From: an uncultured Clostridium sp.
Lineage (GTDB): Bacteria > Bacillota > Clostridia > TANB77 > CAG-508
Reading direction: 5' to 3'
Assembly: GCA_947648215.1 (NCBI GenBank)
Contig: CANSMW010000013.1
Location: forward strand, 1 to 59,131
DNA length: 59,131 nucleotides
The notes under the pieces are model-generated. The model was not told where the DNA came from. It saw only the letters and a list, made by a program, of their open reading frames with translations, and did not search any database. Positions 33,109 to 42,585 of the stretch are shown in pieces. The position numbers were made by a program, and so were the translations under genes. Each line of letters opens with the position of its first letter. The first letter of the stretch is position 1.

Positions 33109-34453
33109 AGATAGTATATCTCGAGTAATAAGTTATGCAAAAAATCCAGAAAAGACAACATTCTCTGATTTAAAGCAAGTATTAAAATATGCAGAAAATA
33201 ATGAGAAAACTATTGATAAAAATGAAAAAACTATGTATGTAACTGGAGTAAATTGTAGAGCAGAAACAGCTTATGAAGAAATGACAATAGTACAAAATAG
33301 ATTTGATAAAACTACAGGAAACATTGCATATCACGCATACCAAAGTTTCAAAACAGGAGAAGTATCGCCAGAATTAGCACACAAAATTGGAGTAGAACTT
33401 GCAGAAAAAATGTGGAGTGAATATCAAGTAGTAGTTGCAACACACTTTAATACAGGCACATATCATAATCATTTTGTAGTCAATTCCGTTAATATGTTTA
33501 CAGGTAAAAAGTTTAATTGTAACAAAGGAGCATATTATTATTTCAGAGAATTATCAGATGATCTATGCAAAGAATATGGACTAACAGTTATTGAAAAGCC
33601 AACAGGAAAAACACCAAGAAGTATATATTTTGCAGAAAAACGAGGAGAGCTAACAAAGTATAATGTAATAAGACAAGCTATTGATGAAGCGATGAAAATG
33701 TGTATAAATTATAGACAATTTAAAAAGATAATGCTTAAAAAAGGCTATATTATAAATGATGATTATAATAGAAAATATCCAACGATTCGTTCAATAAATG
33801 ATAAAAAAGCAATAAGGATGTATCATTTAGGAGAACAATATTTGCCAAAGAATATAGTAAACAAAGTTGAACACAATCCATATCATTATCAAAATAGATA
33901 TATGGAATTTATACACCATAAAAAGAAAAAGCAAAAATACAAAGTCTATAAATATAAAGGCAAGTTCAAAGACATTAGTAAAATGAGTGGAATTGATGTA
34001 TTATTTTTATTACTATTTCATTTATTAGGACTATTACCCAAAAGAGAGAATTATCAGCCATTATCTCCAGAAATGAAACAAGAAGTAAGAAAAATGCAAC
34101 GATATTCTAATGAAATTAGACTTATTGTAAGCGAAAAACTAAAAACAACAGATGATGTAAAAAACTATATTTCACGAACTGAAAAAGATATTGAAGATGT
34201 TATTAATTTAAGGCAAAAATACAGAAATAAGTTAAGAAATTGCACAGATGATAAATTAATAGAAGAATACAAAGAAAAGCGAAATGAATGCACTACAATT
34301 CTAAATAAGTATAGAAAAAATCTAAAAACAGCAAATTATATTTTAGAAGATGTACCAAATGTTAAAGAAGTAATTAAAATTGAAATGCAAATGAAAAATG
34401 GACAAGAAGATATTACGAAAGCAAAGAAAAAAGATAGGTGTTTAGTAAGATAA
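33080..34453 (+). CDS. mobA: MOB-P family relaxase (MobA)
   Basis: 457 residues from GTG 33080, overlapping mobC. The N-terminus MATTKIWAIKDSISRVISYA, FNCNKGAYYYFRELSDDLC and the metal-binding motif ATHFNTGTYHNHFVVNS (HNH-type third motif) identify a Gram-positive MOB-P relaxase; Y and H residues for nicking are present. A membrane-like helix (LFLLLFHLLGLL) and long helical tail follow. It nicks oriT and leads the strand through a helper conjugation channel, as no type IV secretion genes are visible here. Confidence 0.88.
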   Translation: MATTKIWAIKDSISRVISYAKNPEKTTFSDLKQVLKYAENNEKTIDKNEKTMYVTGVNCRAETAYEEMTIVQNRFDKTTGNIAYHAYQSFKTGEVSPELAHKIGVELAEKMWSEYQVVVATHFNTGTYHNHFVVNSVNMFTGKKFNCNKGAYYYFRELSDDLCKEYGLTVIEKPTGKTPRSIYFAEKRGELTKYNVIRQAIDEAMKMCINYRQFKKIMLKKGYIINDDYNRKYPTIRSINDKKAIRMYHLGEQYLPKNIVNKVEHNPYHYQNRYMEFIHHKKKKQKYKVYKYKGKFKDISKMSGIDVLFLLLFHLLGLLPKRENYQPLSPEMKQEVRKMQRYSNEIRLIVSEKLKTTDDVKNYISRTEKDIEDVINLRQKYRNKLRNCTDDKLIEEYKEKRNECTTILNKYRKNLKTANYILEDVPNVKEVIKIEMQMKNGQEDITKAKKKDRCLVR

Positions 34454-34519
34454 AACTATAAAAGGTTGTTATGTGTGAAAGTAACAGACTTTTTATAATT
34501 TTGAAAATGAATATATTGG

Positions 34520-34570
34520 AAACAATTGTATTTATATTAATTTTATGGTATAAATAAGTAAAATATGAAA
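34520..34570 (+). repeat. 51-bp direct repeat, copy 1, upstream of the DUF1016 gene
   Basis: The sequence from AAACAATTGTATTTATA to AAAATATGAAA recurs at 41866-41916 with 47 of 51 bases identical. Each copy precedes a defence-type operon (DUF1016 here, AbiE there). The second copy holds TTTATACC/GGTATAAA arms, so it may be a regulated promoter region. Confidence 0.65.
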
Positions 34571-34594
34571 TTTGCAACACAGCGTTGCAAATTA
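34569..34594 (+). promoter_or_regulatory. Perfect inverted repeat near the DUF1016 gene
   Basis: ATTTGCAAC-ACAGC-GTTGCAAAT is a 9-bp perfect hairpin; GTTGCAAA recurs about 40 bases later. It may be a regulator site for the downstream nuclease gene. Confidence 0.45.
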
Positions 34595-34649
34595 AAAAAA
34601 TATCAATTTTACAGCATAATGTTGCAAAATTAAAAATGGAGGAAGTTTA

Positions 34650-35672
34650 GTGAAAAATAATCTAATTAATGAAGATTATAGGGATTTTATAGGAGAAATC
34701 AAGAATAAAATTAGAAATAGCCAATATGAGGCAATGAGAGCAATTAATAAGACTTTAATTAATTTGTATTGGGGTATTGGACAAGAAATATATAATCAGC
34801 AACAAGAAAAAGGTTGGGGAAAATCGATTGTTGAACTATTAGCAAAAGAGTTAAAGAAAGAATTTCCAAATGTTCAAGGTTTTTCTGCAAGAAATCTATG
34901 GAGAATGCGAAATTTATATGTTGAATATAAAGATAATGAAATTCTGCCACCATTAGTGGCAGAAATAAGTTGGAGCAAGAATGTAACAATAATGGAGAAA
35001 TGCAAAGATCCACTTGAAAGAGAATTTTATATAAAGATGACAAAAAAGTATGGTTGGACTAAAGATGTTTTAATAAACAATATTGAGAATAAGACATATG
35101 AAAAATATTTATTAAATCAAACTAATTTTGATGAAACACTACCTGACAAATATGTGAATCAAGCAAAATTAGCTGTCAAAGATGAGTATATTTTTGATTT
35201 TATGGAATTGTCTGAACAACATTCGGAAAGAGAGTTAGAAGAAAGTTTAGTAAATAATATGAGAGCATTTCTAGAAGAAATGGGTGGAAATTTTGCTTTT
35301 ATGGGAAGTCAATATCATTTAAATGTAGGTGGAGATGATTTTTATATAGATTTACTACTATATCATAGAAGTTTAAAAAGTTTAATTGCAATAGAATTAA
35401 AAATAGGAGAATTTAAACCTGAATTTGTTGGACAACTTCAATTTTATCTAACTGCATTAGATAGGCAAGTAAAAATGGAACATGAAAATCCATCAATAGG
35501 AATTATAATATGCAAAAGTAAAAATAGAACAGTAGTTGAATATGCATTAAATGATAGTGATAAGCCAATAGGAGTTTCTACATATCAAATAAGAGATACT
35601 TTACCAGAACAAATGAAAAATTTATTACCTTCACCAGAAGAAATAAAGAAAAGATTAAAAGGATTGCAATAA
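34650..35672 (+). CDS. DUF1016/YhcG-family PD-(D/E)XK nuclease
   Basis: 340 residues from GTG 34650 (GGAGGA upstream). The N-terminal DUF1016 half has LINLYWGIGQEIYNQQ, KGWGKSIVELLAKEL and FSARNLWRMRNLY. The C-terminal half has a nuclease core: DDFYIDLLLYHRSLKSLIAIELKIGEFKPEFVGQ, where D, E-x-K and Q are the metal-site residues. These genes sit in defence islands and restriction loci; the substrate is unknown. It immediately precedes the Gabija-like pair with 21 bases between, so it may be co-transcribed. Confidence 0.85.
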   Translation: MKNNLINEDYRDFIGEIKNKIRNSQYEAMRAINKTLINLYWGIGQEIYNQQQEKGWGKSIVELLAKELKKEFPNVQGFSARNLWRMRNLYVEYKDNEILPPLVAEISWSKNVTIMEKCKDPLEREFYIKMTKKYGWTKDVLINNIENKTYEKYLLNQTNFDETLPDKYVNQAKLAVKDEYIFDFMELSEQHSERELEESLVNNMRAFLEEMGGNFAFMGSQYHLNVGGDDFYIDLLLYHRSLKSLIAIELKIGEFKPEFVGQLQFYLTALDRQVKMEHENPSIGIIICKSKNRTVVEYALNDSDKPIGVSTYQIRDTLPEQMKNLLPSPEEIKKRLKGLQ

Positions 35673-35693
35673 CGATATTAATAGGAGAGTAAT

Positions 35694-37394
35694 ATGCTAA
35701 TAAATAGTTTAAGAATTAAAAATTACAGAGGATTAGATATTAATGTGGATACAATTGAAAAAGTTTCAATTATTATAGGGCAAAATGACAGTGGCAAAAC
35801 CAATATATGTTCTGCAATAATGAAAGTACTGGACTATAGTAAAAGAAAAATCCCTTTTATATTGACGGATTCTACTAATTCAAATAAAGAAGATATAGAA
35901 ATAGAGATAAAATTGACAGCAGATGATTTAACAAATGAACAATTAGCATTAGTTGGCAATTACATACACATTGATGATAATAAAAAATATATTATTGTAA
36001 AATTGACATCAAAATATAATGAAGATACATTGGAATATGAAGATACGTTATTCTATGGAAATCCTAAAATGGATTTTGAAGAAATTAGAGCAAATATACA
36101 AACACAGTTGGATAAGGTTTTAGCAATAGTGTATATTAATCCAGTATATGATATAGAAATATCTAAAAAAGAATTTTTTAAATTTAAAGAAAGTGATAAT
36201 AAAGAAAAAGGACTGTTTTTTAGTGATAACATAACTACTGAAATATCGAATTTAAATAGTAGTATACAAAATGAACAGATAATTAATGACATACAACAAG
36301 AAATAAATGAAAAGGGTGAATTTTCAGAGTTATTTGAAGATTTGAAATTTAAAGTAATGCCTAATATAAAAGAGGAGAACATTTATAAATCACTTAATGT
36401 TAATGCTTACGATATTGAAGATAATGAATTTGATAATATTGGAGACGGAAAGAATAAGATATTCTCAATGATTTTAAAGTCTAAAATTTATAATGATAAT
36501 AAGAAGAAAATATTCATAATTGAAGAACCTGAAAATCACTTATATGTATTATTACAAAAGGTGTATATTAGTGCCTTGTTAAAAATGAATCCTAGCCAGT
36601 TAATTATAACAACACACTCTCCATATACAATTGACTTTGAAAAAACGAATCAAATTATAAAAGTATCGTATGATCCAATTAATAAAGAAAGAAAAATATT
36701 TAATTTTAATAAAATAAACAATGAGGACTTCAAGAAGTTTGGATATTTGATAAATGTTGAAGTTGCAGAAATGTTATATTATAATAACGTTCTTCTTATA
36801 GAAGGAGATTCTGAAAAATATTTCTATAGTTTATTAATGGCAAAAGATAATAATTTTTGTAAAATGGTTAATGAGAAAAGATTTGGAATATATGCAGTTA
36901 ATGGTATAGCATTTAAAACCATAAAAGAGCTTTTGGAAAAGTTAGGAATTACTGTATATATAAAAACAGATAATGATATATTTAAAGTACCTAAAGTAGA
37001 AGAATACAGATATGCAGGATTAGAGAGATGTATGCAATTTTTAAGTGAGGATATAAAAGAAGAATTAAAAAAATTATTAAATGTGGAAAAGTTAGAATTT
37101 AGATTTACAGATATAGATTCTAAACCACAAGTAATAGAGAGCAAAATTTCAGATATTTGCAAGTTATTGAGAAAGAACAATATTATTTTTTCTCAACATA
37201 ATGAAGGTTTTGAAAGAGATTTTATAGAATATATAAAATTAAATGAAAAAAATGAAGTAACAGAAGAGGCTATAAAATTCTTAAAACAAGCAAAATTGAA
37301 AAACTTACATTATTTTATTGATGAATATAATATAGATATAACTGTAAATGATAATAATAAAAATTCAGTATTGGTAGGATTTTTATATGATTAA
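35694..37394 (+). CDS. gajA: OLD-family ATPase-TOPRIM nuclease, GajA-like
   Basis: 566 residues, ATG 35694 after GGAGAG. Walker A GQNDSGKT at about 29-36, Walker B FIIEEPENH near 273-281, an H-loop region (ITTHSPY) and a C-terminal TOPRIM domain (LLIEGDSEKYFYSLL near 366-380). Length and domain order match GajA of the Gabija anti-phage system, a sequence-specific nickase regulated by nucleotide levels. The next gene, overlapping by 8 bases, is a UvrD-like helicase, the expected GajB. Calling it a generic OLD nuclease is the safe alternative. Confidence 0.8.
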   Translation: MLINSLRIKNYRGLDINVDTIEKVSIIIGQNDSGKTNICSAIMKVLDYSKRKIPFILTDSTNSNKEDIEIEIKLTADDLTNEQLALVGNYIHIDDNKKYIIVKLTSKYNEDTLEYEDTLFYGNPKMDFEEIRANIQTQLDKVLAIVYINPVYDIEISKKEFFKFKESDNKEKGLFFSDNITTEISNLNSSIQNEQIINDIQQEINEKGEFSELFEDLKFKVMPNIKEENIYKSLNVNAYDIEDNEFDNIGDGKNKIFSMILKSKIYNDNKKKIFIIEEPENHLYVLLQKVYISALLKMNPSQLIITTHSPYTIDFEKTNQIIKVSYDPINKERKIFNFNKINNEDFKKFGYLINVEVAEMLYYNNVLLIEGDSEKYFYSLLMAKDNNFCKMVNEKRFGIYAVNGIAFKTIKELLEKLGITVYIKTDNDIFKVPKVEEYRYAGLERCMQFLSEDIKEELKKLLNVEKLEFRFTDIDSKPQVIESKISDICKLLRKNNIIFSQHNEGFERDFIEYIKLNEKNEVTEEAIKFLKQAKLKNLHYFIDEYNIDITVNDNNKNSVLVGFLYD

Positions 37395-38954
37395 CTTGAG
37401 CGAAGAAGTAAAAAGAATATTAGATGATGAACAAAATAGTATTATATCTTCAAAGAAAAAGTATATTTATGTCTCTGCTTGCCCACGGTTCTGGAAAAAC
37501 ATATACAGTTGTAAAAAGAATTGAAAATGAATTACAGGAAATAGAGGATTATAAAGGAATTGTTGCATGTTCCTTTACAAAAGAAGCATCAGAAGAATTA
37601 AAAAATAGAATAAATAAGAAAATAAACTTAGAAAATTGTTTTGTTGGGACAATAGATTCTTTTGTTAAAAATATAATATGTGTGTTTGTTAATAGAGCAT
37701 TAAAAGAATGTGATAAATTCAATAAACAAGTTATGATAAAAAACAATATTAATTTTCCAGAAGATAATGTAAAGATAAATGGAAAGTATCTATGTAAAAA
37801 CAATCGGACGTTATTTAACAGTAAACGAATTAGTAAGATTTTATGATATATATCAGAATTATCAGAAGGTGGGTAATCAATATTATAATGAATGGCTAGA
37901 AAAGTTAAAAGATAATGAATATGAAATTTCATTTCCATCATATTTTTTTGCAAGTTATATTGTTAAAATGGAAATATTCAAAAATTGGTTTAATAATAAA
38001 TATAATACTATTTATATTGATGAAGCGCAAGATTTGAATTATTTCCAACACTATTTTTTTGATATATTAAAAAAGTATACGAATGTAAATATAGTTATGG
38101 TAGGAGATGCTAATCAATCAATATATCAATTTAGAGGAGCGAGACCAGAGTTATTTAGGAAGTTAATTGAAAAAGGGTACTTTGAGTATAAAATAGATGT
38201 TAGTGTAAGATGTCATCCAAGTATAATCTACTATGCAAATAAAATATTTGATAAAACTATAACAAAAAAAATTAATACCGATTCAAAAGTACAAATAATA
38301 GATTATATTGATAAAGAATTTTTAAATAGTTTACCTAATAATACTTTCATATTAACAGAAAGTAATAAAAAAGCACAAGAAATATACGAATTATATAAAC
38401 AAGATTTTGATATTATTTATACTAAAAAACTTGATTTAGATAATAAAAGATATAATGATTATTATCTTAATAGTGATATTTTAGATGAATTATTAAAATA
38501 TTATTTGAATTATGACAATGTTTTAGATAAATATAAATACCCATTTGAAAAAATAGAACCATTATTGCACAATTGTAACATAAAGATTAAACAAAGGGAA
38601 TTTCAAATTGATAAAAATACTAATTTAGTAGAGTTTTTATCAAATAGTTGTAACGTTTTAGGAATACAAATAAGTTTAGAAACACTAAAAGAAATACAAA
38701 GTAAAATAGAAGATGAAAAATATAAATATAATTACTATATTGTAGAAAAGCAAAATAGAATTATGACTATACATTCTTCTAAAGGATTAGAAAATGATAA
38801 TGTTATTATAATACTTGACAATAAATATAATACAATAAATGATGAATTTAAAAATAAATTATTTGTTGCTATAACAAGAGCAAAAAATAATGTATATATC
38901 TTGTGTGAAAATAACAATGAAATATTTGAATTTATAAATAATCTATTAAAATAA
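37387..38954 (+). CDS. gajB: UvrD-like helicase, GajB-like, with two +1 shifts at CGG
   Basis: 521 residues from ATG 37387, overlapping gajA, when C is skipped at 37486 and 37805. The first, TGC CCA CGGT TCT GGA AAA, restores Walker A as CPGSGKT (glycine essential). The second, AAC AAT CGGA CGT TAT, gives KNN-G-RYLTVNELV. Helicase motifs follow: YIDEAQDL, VGDANQSIYQFRGA, MTIHSSKGLENDNVI, VAITRAKNNVYI. Length agrees with GajB (about 500). Read literally the protein would be cut into three. It would unwind or sense DNA ends and activate GajA. Confidence 0.8.
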
Positions 38955-39029
38955 GAATAGAATTTTAACTGTTAAGGTTAGAAGAATTAAATTGTAAAAA
39001 AATAAATATATGAAAGAGGGATAAAATTT

Positions 39030-39470
39030 ATGGATGAAAAATTTATAGATATAGCAATTGAAATTAGCAGAAAAGACAAATATCCTTATGGTGCTATTGT
39101 AGTAAAAGATGGTGAAATAATTGGTAGAAGTGATGATAAAACATTAATGGAAACAAGTATGTATTCTCATGCAGAACTAGAAGCAATAGAAAGTGCATCT
39201 AAAAACAAAAATTTATATGGGGATTTAAAAGGTGCAATTTTGTATGTATCGTGTGAGCCATGTATGATGTGCATGGGTGCTATACTTTATGAAGAGTTTT
39301 CAAAAATTGTTTATGCTGCAACATTACAAGATAGCAATGATAACTATTGCCCTGAAATGATTACAGATATAGATGTATTATCAAAGTATGGCAAAAATAA
39401 AATTGAAATTATAAAGGAATTACATAGAGATAAAGCAGTAGAAATATTAAAGCAAAGAGGAGAATGTTAA
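39030..39470 (+). CDS. Cytidine/adenosine deaminase family enzyme
   Basis: 146 residues, ATG 39030 after AGAGGG. Zinc-dependent deaminase motifs: HAELEAI (catalytic His-Ala-Glu) near residue 50 and PCMMC (zinc cysteines) near 78. The general form matches guanine or tRNA-adenosine deaminases of the CMP/dCMP deaminase superfamily. It starts a four-gene block (deaminase, acetyltransferase, metallo-hydrolase, NUDIX) with short spacing, suggesting a small-molecule modification or repair pathway. Substrate is unknown. Confidence 0.75.
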   Translation: MDEKFIDIAIEISRKDKYPYGAIVVKDGEIIGRSDDKTLMETSMYSHAELEAIESASKNKNLYGDLKGAILYVSCEPCMMCMGAILYEEFSKIVYAATLQDSNDNYCPEMITDIDVLSKYGKNKIEIIKELHRDKAVEILKQRGEC

Positions 39471-39471
39471 T

Positions 39472-40314
39472 ATGGATATAGAAATCAAAAAGGCTGATAT
39501 TACATATTTAAAGGATATTCAAAACTTAAATAATCAATTATTTGAGTTAGAGTATAACAATTTTGATTCTGCATTAAAAGTAGGTTGGACTTTTGAAGAA
39601 AAAGGAACAAGTTATTTTAAAGATATGCTAGAGAATGGAATTGTTTATATTGCATTAGATAAAGATAATGTAGTTGGATATTTAGCAGGAAGTATCAATA
39701 TACAAGGAAGTTATGTAACAAAATCATTAGCAGAAGTAGATAATATGTTTGTATTAGAAGAATATAGAAAATATGGTATAGGTACGAAATTAATTAACAA
39801 ATTTAAAGAATATTGCTTGAAACATAAAATTGAAGAATTAAAAGTTACAGCATCTGCAAAGAATGTAAATGCAATAAATTTTTATAAGAAAAATGAATTT
39901 AATGAATTTGAAACAACATTAAAACAAGAAGTAAAATCTAATAATGTTGAAAGAATAATACATAAGACTTTAGATTATAGTTTTGCGAGTGGCTGGCTTG
40001 AAAAATTAAAAAAGTATTGGTGGAGTAAAGATATAGAGAAAGCAACATCCTTATTTACAAAAACAACATTTTATCAAGAAACACCATTTATGAAACCGTA
40101 TACAACATTTGATGAAATAAAACAAGAATGGCAACATATTAAAAATCAGGATATAAAAAATATTGAATTTAAAATATTAGCTATAGACAAGAATGTTTTA
40201 ATAGTAGAATGGTTATTTGGAAGAGATATAACAACATATAATGGTATTTATGAAATAAAATTTGATGATAATTTAGAATGTATTTATTTTAAGAGTTGGG
40301 AAATGGAGGGATAG
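39472..40314 (+). CDS. GNAT acetyltransferase fused to a SnoaL-like domain
   Basis: 280 residues, ATG 39472 one base after the deaminase stop. The first 165 residues are GNAT: EVDNMFVLEEYRKYGIGTKLI (acetyl-CoA binding) and ASAKNVNAINFYKKNEF. The C-terminal 110 residues (SGWLEKLKKYWWSKDIEKATSLFT...NGIYEIKFDDNLECIYFKSWEMEG) form a SnoaL/NTF2-like cone. The fusion suggests a dedicated small substrate. Part of the four-gene block. Confidence 0.75.
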   Translation: MDIEIKKADITYLKDIQNLNNQLFELEYNNFDSALKVGWTFEEKGTSYFKDMLENGIVYIALDKDNVVGYLAGSINIQGSYVTKSLAEVDNMFVLEEYRKYGIGTKLINKFKEYCLKHKIEELKVTASAKNVNAINFYKKNEFNEFETTLKQEVKSNNVERIIHKTLDYSFASGWLEKLKKYWWSKDIEKATSLFTKTTFYQETPFMKPYTTFDEIKQEWQHIKNQDIKNIEFKILAIDKNVLIVEWLFGRDITTYNGIYEIKFDDNLECIYFKSWEMEG

Positions 40315-40315
40315 A

Positions 40316-41122
40316 ATGGAGAAACTAAACATATTAGGAACAGGTCATGCAATGACATTAGATTGTTATAATACTTGCTTTACATTAGAAAATAATGAAG
40401 GAGAACATGTATTAGTAGATACAGGGGGAGGTCTACAAATAATAAAACAATTAAGGGATGCAAACATAGATTTTAGAAAAATACATAACATTATTTTATC
40501 ACATAAGCATACAGACCATATACTAGGAATGTTTTGGATTATTAGATATGCACAAAAGTTTTTTGACAATAATAATTATGATGGAAATCTAAATGTTTAT
40601 ATGCATAAAGAATTAGAAAGTACAATTAGAAAAATAATGTTTGAAGTATTACCACAAAAATTTACAAAACTTATTGATAACAGAATTATTTTTTATATAG
40701 TAGAAGATAAAGAAGAAATAAAAATATTAAATTATAATATTAAATTTTTAGATGTACAAGCAAAAAAAGACAGACAATTTGGATTTAAAACAATATTAGA
40801 AAATGGAAAAAAACTTGTATTTTTAGGTGATGAAACATTTGATGAAAAATTAAGAGATGAAGTAGAAAATGCATATTGGCTATTACATGAAGCAATGTGT
40901 ATGGATTCAGAGGCAGATATATTTAAACCATACGAAAAAATGCATTCTACTGTAAAAACAGCATCAGAAATAGGTGCGAGTTTAAATGTTAAAAATTTAG
41001 TATTATATCATGCAAGTGATAATAATTTAGAAAACAGAAAAAAGTTATACACAGAAGAGGCAAAACTATACTTTAATGGAAATATATGTGTACCAGATGA
41101 TTTAGATGTTATTGAATTATAG
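40316..41122 (+). CDS. Metallo-beta-lactamase-fold hydrolase
   Basis: 268 residues, ATG 40316 one base after the previous stop. The zinc motif HKHTDH lies near residue 62 (LSHKHTDHILG), with further metal ligands at LGDETFDEK and the late YHASDNN. It resembles RNase Z/PhnP-like hydrolases. Co-transcribed with deaminase, acetyltransferase and NUDIX genes, so it probably hydrolyses a nucleotide or related ester. Substrate not identifiable. Confidence 0.75.
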   Translation: MEKLNILGTGHAMTLDCYNTCFTLENNEGEHVLVDTGGGLQIIKQLRDANIDFRKIHNIILSHKHTDHILGMFWIIRYAQKFFDNNNYDGNLNVYMHKELESTIRKIMFEVLPQKFTKLIDNRIIFYIVEDKEEIKILNYNIKFLDVQAKKDRQFGFKTILENGKKLVFLGDETFDEKLRDEVENAYWLLHEAMCMDSEADIFKPYEKMHSTVKTASEIGASLNVKNLVLYHASDNNLENRKKLYTEEAKLYFNGNICVPDDLDVIEL

Positions 41123-41138
41123 AAAAGAGGAGAGAATA

Positions 41139-41585
41139 ATGATAATTATAGCAGGTTGTGTTATAGTAAGAGATAATAAGATATTAATGGTAAAAGAGGC
41201 TAAAAAGAAATGTTATGGACAATGGAACTTTCCAGCAGGTCATGTAGATGAACATGAGCTAATTACAGAAGCAGCAATAAGAGAAGCATATGAAGAAACT
41301 GGTTGTAAGGTAAAACTTACAGGAGTATTACCCATAAGTTGTGTTGATTTTAAAAATGGAGAAACACATATAATGGTAAGATTTACAGCAGACATAGTAG
41401 AAGAAAACATTAAATTTGATACCGAAGAAATATTAGATGTACAATGGCTAGATATAAAAGATGTGAAGAGTATGACAGAACAAGAACTAAGAGGATATGA
41501 TACAAGTATTCAATTTATAAAAGATTTTGAAGATGGAAAAGTATATCCATTAGATGTTTTTAACAATACAAAATATATTAGATAA
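41139..41585 (+). CDS. NUDIX hydrolase
   Basis: 148 residues from ATG 41139 (AGAGGAGAG upstream; an earlier start would overlap the previous gene). The NUDIX box is complete: GHVDEHELITEAAIREAYEE plus TG, fitting Gx5Ex7REUxEExGU. It hydrolyses nucleoside-diphosphate-linked compounds. Last gene of the small-molecule block, followed by the right end of the element. Confidence 0.85.
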   Translation: MIIIAGCVIVRDNKILMVKEAKKKCYGQWNFPAGHVDEHELITEAAIREAYEETGCKVKLTGVLPISCVDFKNGETHIMVRFTADIVEENIKFDTEEILDVQWLDIKDVKSMTEQELRGYDTSIQFIKDFEDGKVYPLDVFNNTKYIR

Positions 41586-41606
41586 GTATTTAAAAAAAGT
41601 TTTACT

Positions 41607-41626
41607 AAATGTATTGCCAAACTTAA
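41607..41626 (+). repeat. 20-base repeat shared with the oriT region
   Basis: AAATGTATTGCCAAACTTAA matches 32559-32578 at 19 of 20 positions. It lies just after the NUDIX gene and may mark the end of a duplicated element segment. Confidence 0.55.
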
Positions 41627-41769
41627 AATTTTATGTTAAATTAAAAACATAGTTAATAGCAAAAACACCGACTTGTGGGTACATTTCTTGCAAACTATTG
41701 CTATAACTACATTTGAAACGGAAATAAGTAACTTTTTTGCGATAGATTTTTCGAATACGTCCTACGCAA

Positions 41770-41790
41770 AGGAGCCAATAAGAAGTTTCG
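41770..41790 (+). repeat. Second copy of the att-like tRNA-end repeat
   Basis: AGGAGCCAATAAGAAGTTTC plus G, 19 of 21 bases as at 29683-29703. No T-arm precedes it, so only the very end of the tRNA is present. It suggests the right boundary of the 12-kb element. The gap 41586-42042 also holds the repeats and hairpins listed separately. Confidence 0.55.
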
Positions 41791-41809
41791 AGCAAACGAA
41801 AAAATTGAA

Positions 41810-41838
41810 ACCGTTTTGAAAAAAACGGTCTTTTTTTT
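41810..41838 (+). terminator. Terminator matching the one after the tRNA remnant
   Basis: ACCGTTTT-GAA-AAAACGGT, then CTTTTTTTTGG. Same stem core and T-run as at 29777-29803. Confidence 0.7.
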
Positions 41839-41865
41839 GGTCAAATTTTAAAAATAAACATTTTG

Positions 41866-41916
41866 TAAACAATTGTATTTATACCGATTTTATGGTATAA
41901 ATAACTAAAATATGAA
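41866..41916 (+). repeat. 51-bp direct repeat, copy 2, upstream of the AbiE pair
   Basis: 47 of 51 bases match 34520-34570. TTTATACC and GGTATAAA within it form an inverted repeat, absent from copy 1 by three changes, all in the left arm. Confidence 0.65.
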
Positions 41917-41971
41917 AAGAGAGTTAAAAATACTAAACTTGTAAACATTATATAGAGAATATTAAAATTAT

Positions 41972-42021
41972 TTAAACTAAAATAAGGCGATTTCGTTGAT
42001 AAACGCCTTATTTTAGTTTAA
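41972..42021 (+). promoter_or_regulatory. Long perfect inverted repeat before AbiE genes
   Basis: An 18-bp perfect stem (core CTAAAATAAGGCG / CGCCTTATTTTAG) with a 14-base loop lies 22 bases before the AbiEi start. It could be a terminator without a T-run or the operator: AbiEi antitoxins are known to bind inverted repeats in their own promoter. Confidence 0.6.
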
Positions 42022-42042
42022 TATATAGTTGGGGGCGAAAAA

Positions 42043-42585
42043 ATGATATATACATATAGTGAATTGAAAGATAATGGATTAGATAATTATAATATAAATA
42101 AAAAAGTAGCAAACAAAGAACTATATAAGATTGAAAGTGGTCTATATACAGATACTGAAAAATACAATCCTTTGGAATATATTGTGAAAAGATATCCTAA
42201 TAGTATTTTTACATCAGAAAGTGCATTTTTCTATTTAGGATTAACAGATTATATACCTAGTAAATATTTTTTAGCCACAAAACACAATGCCAAGAAAATG
42301 TTGAATGATAAAATAGAACAAATATTTATGGCAAACCATTTTTTTGAAATTGGAAAAAGTCAAGTAAATTATAATAATGTTCAAATAAATATTTATAACA
42401 AAGAGCGAATATTAATTGAACTAATAAGAAATAAGAATACTTTTGCCTTCGATTATTACAAGGAAATAATAGGTAATTACAGAGAAATTGCAGATGAAAT
42501 AGATATGAGTTTACTTGCAGATTATTTAGAATGTTTTGCTAATGGAAAAAACATTTTTGAAATTATACATAGGGAGGTCTTTTAG
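42043..42585 (+). CDS. abiEi: AbiEi antitoxin (type IV toxin-antitoxin)
   Basis: 180 residues, ATG 42043. The N-terminal winged helix reads KDNGLDNYNINKKVANKELYKIESGLYTD, then VKRYPNSIFTSESAFFYLGLTDYIPSKY, the AbiEi pattern; the C-terminus binds or counters the toxin. Its stop overlaps the toxin GTG by one base. AbiE pairs protect against phages and stabilise elements. A long inverted repeat sits just upstream. Confidence 0.85.
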   Translation: MIYTYSELKDNGLDNYNINKKVANKELYKIESGLYTDTEKYNPLEYIVKRYPNSIFTSESAFFYLGLTDYIPSKYFLATKHNAKKMLNDKIEQIFMANHFFEIGKSQVNYNNVQINIYNKERILIELIRNKNTFAFDYYKEIIGNYREIADEIDMSLLADYLECFANGKNIFEIIHREVF

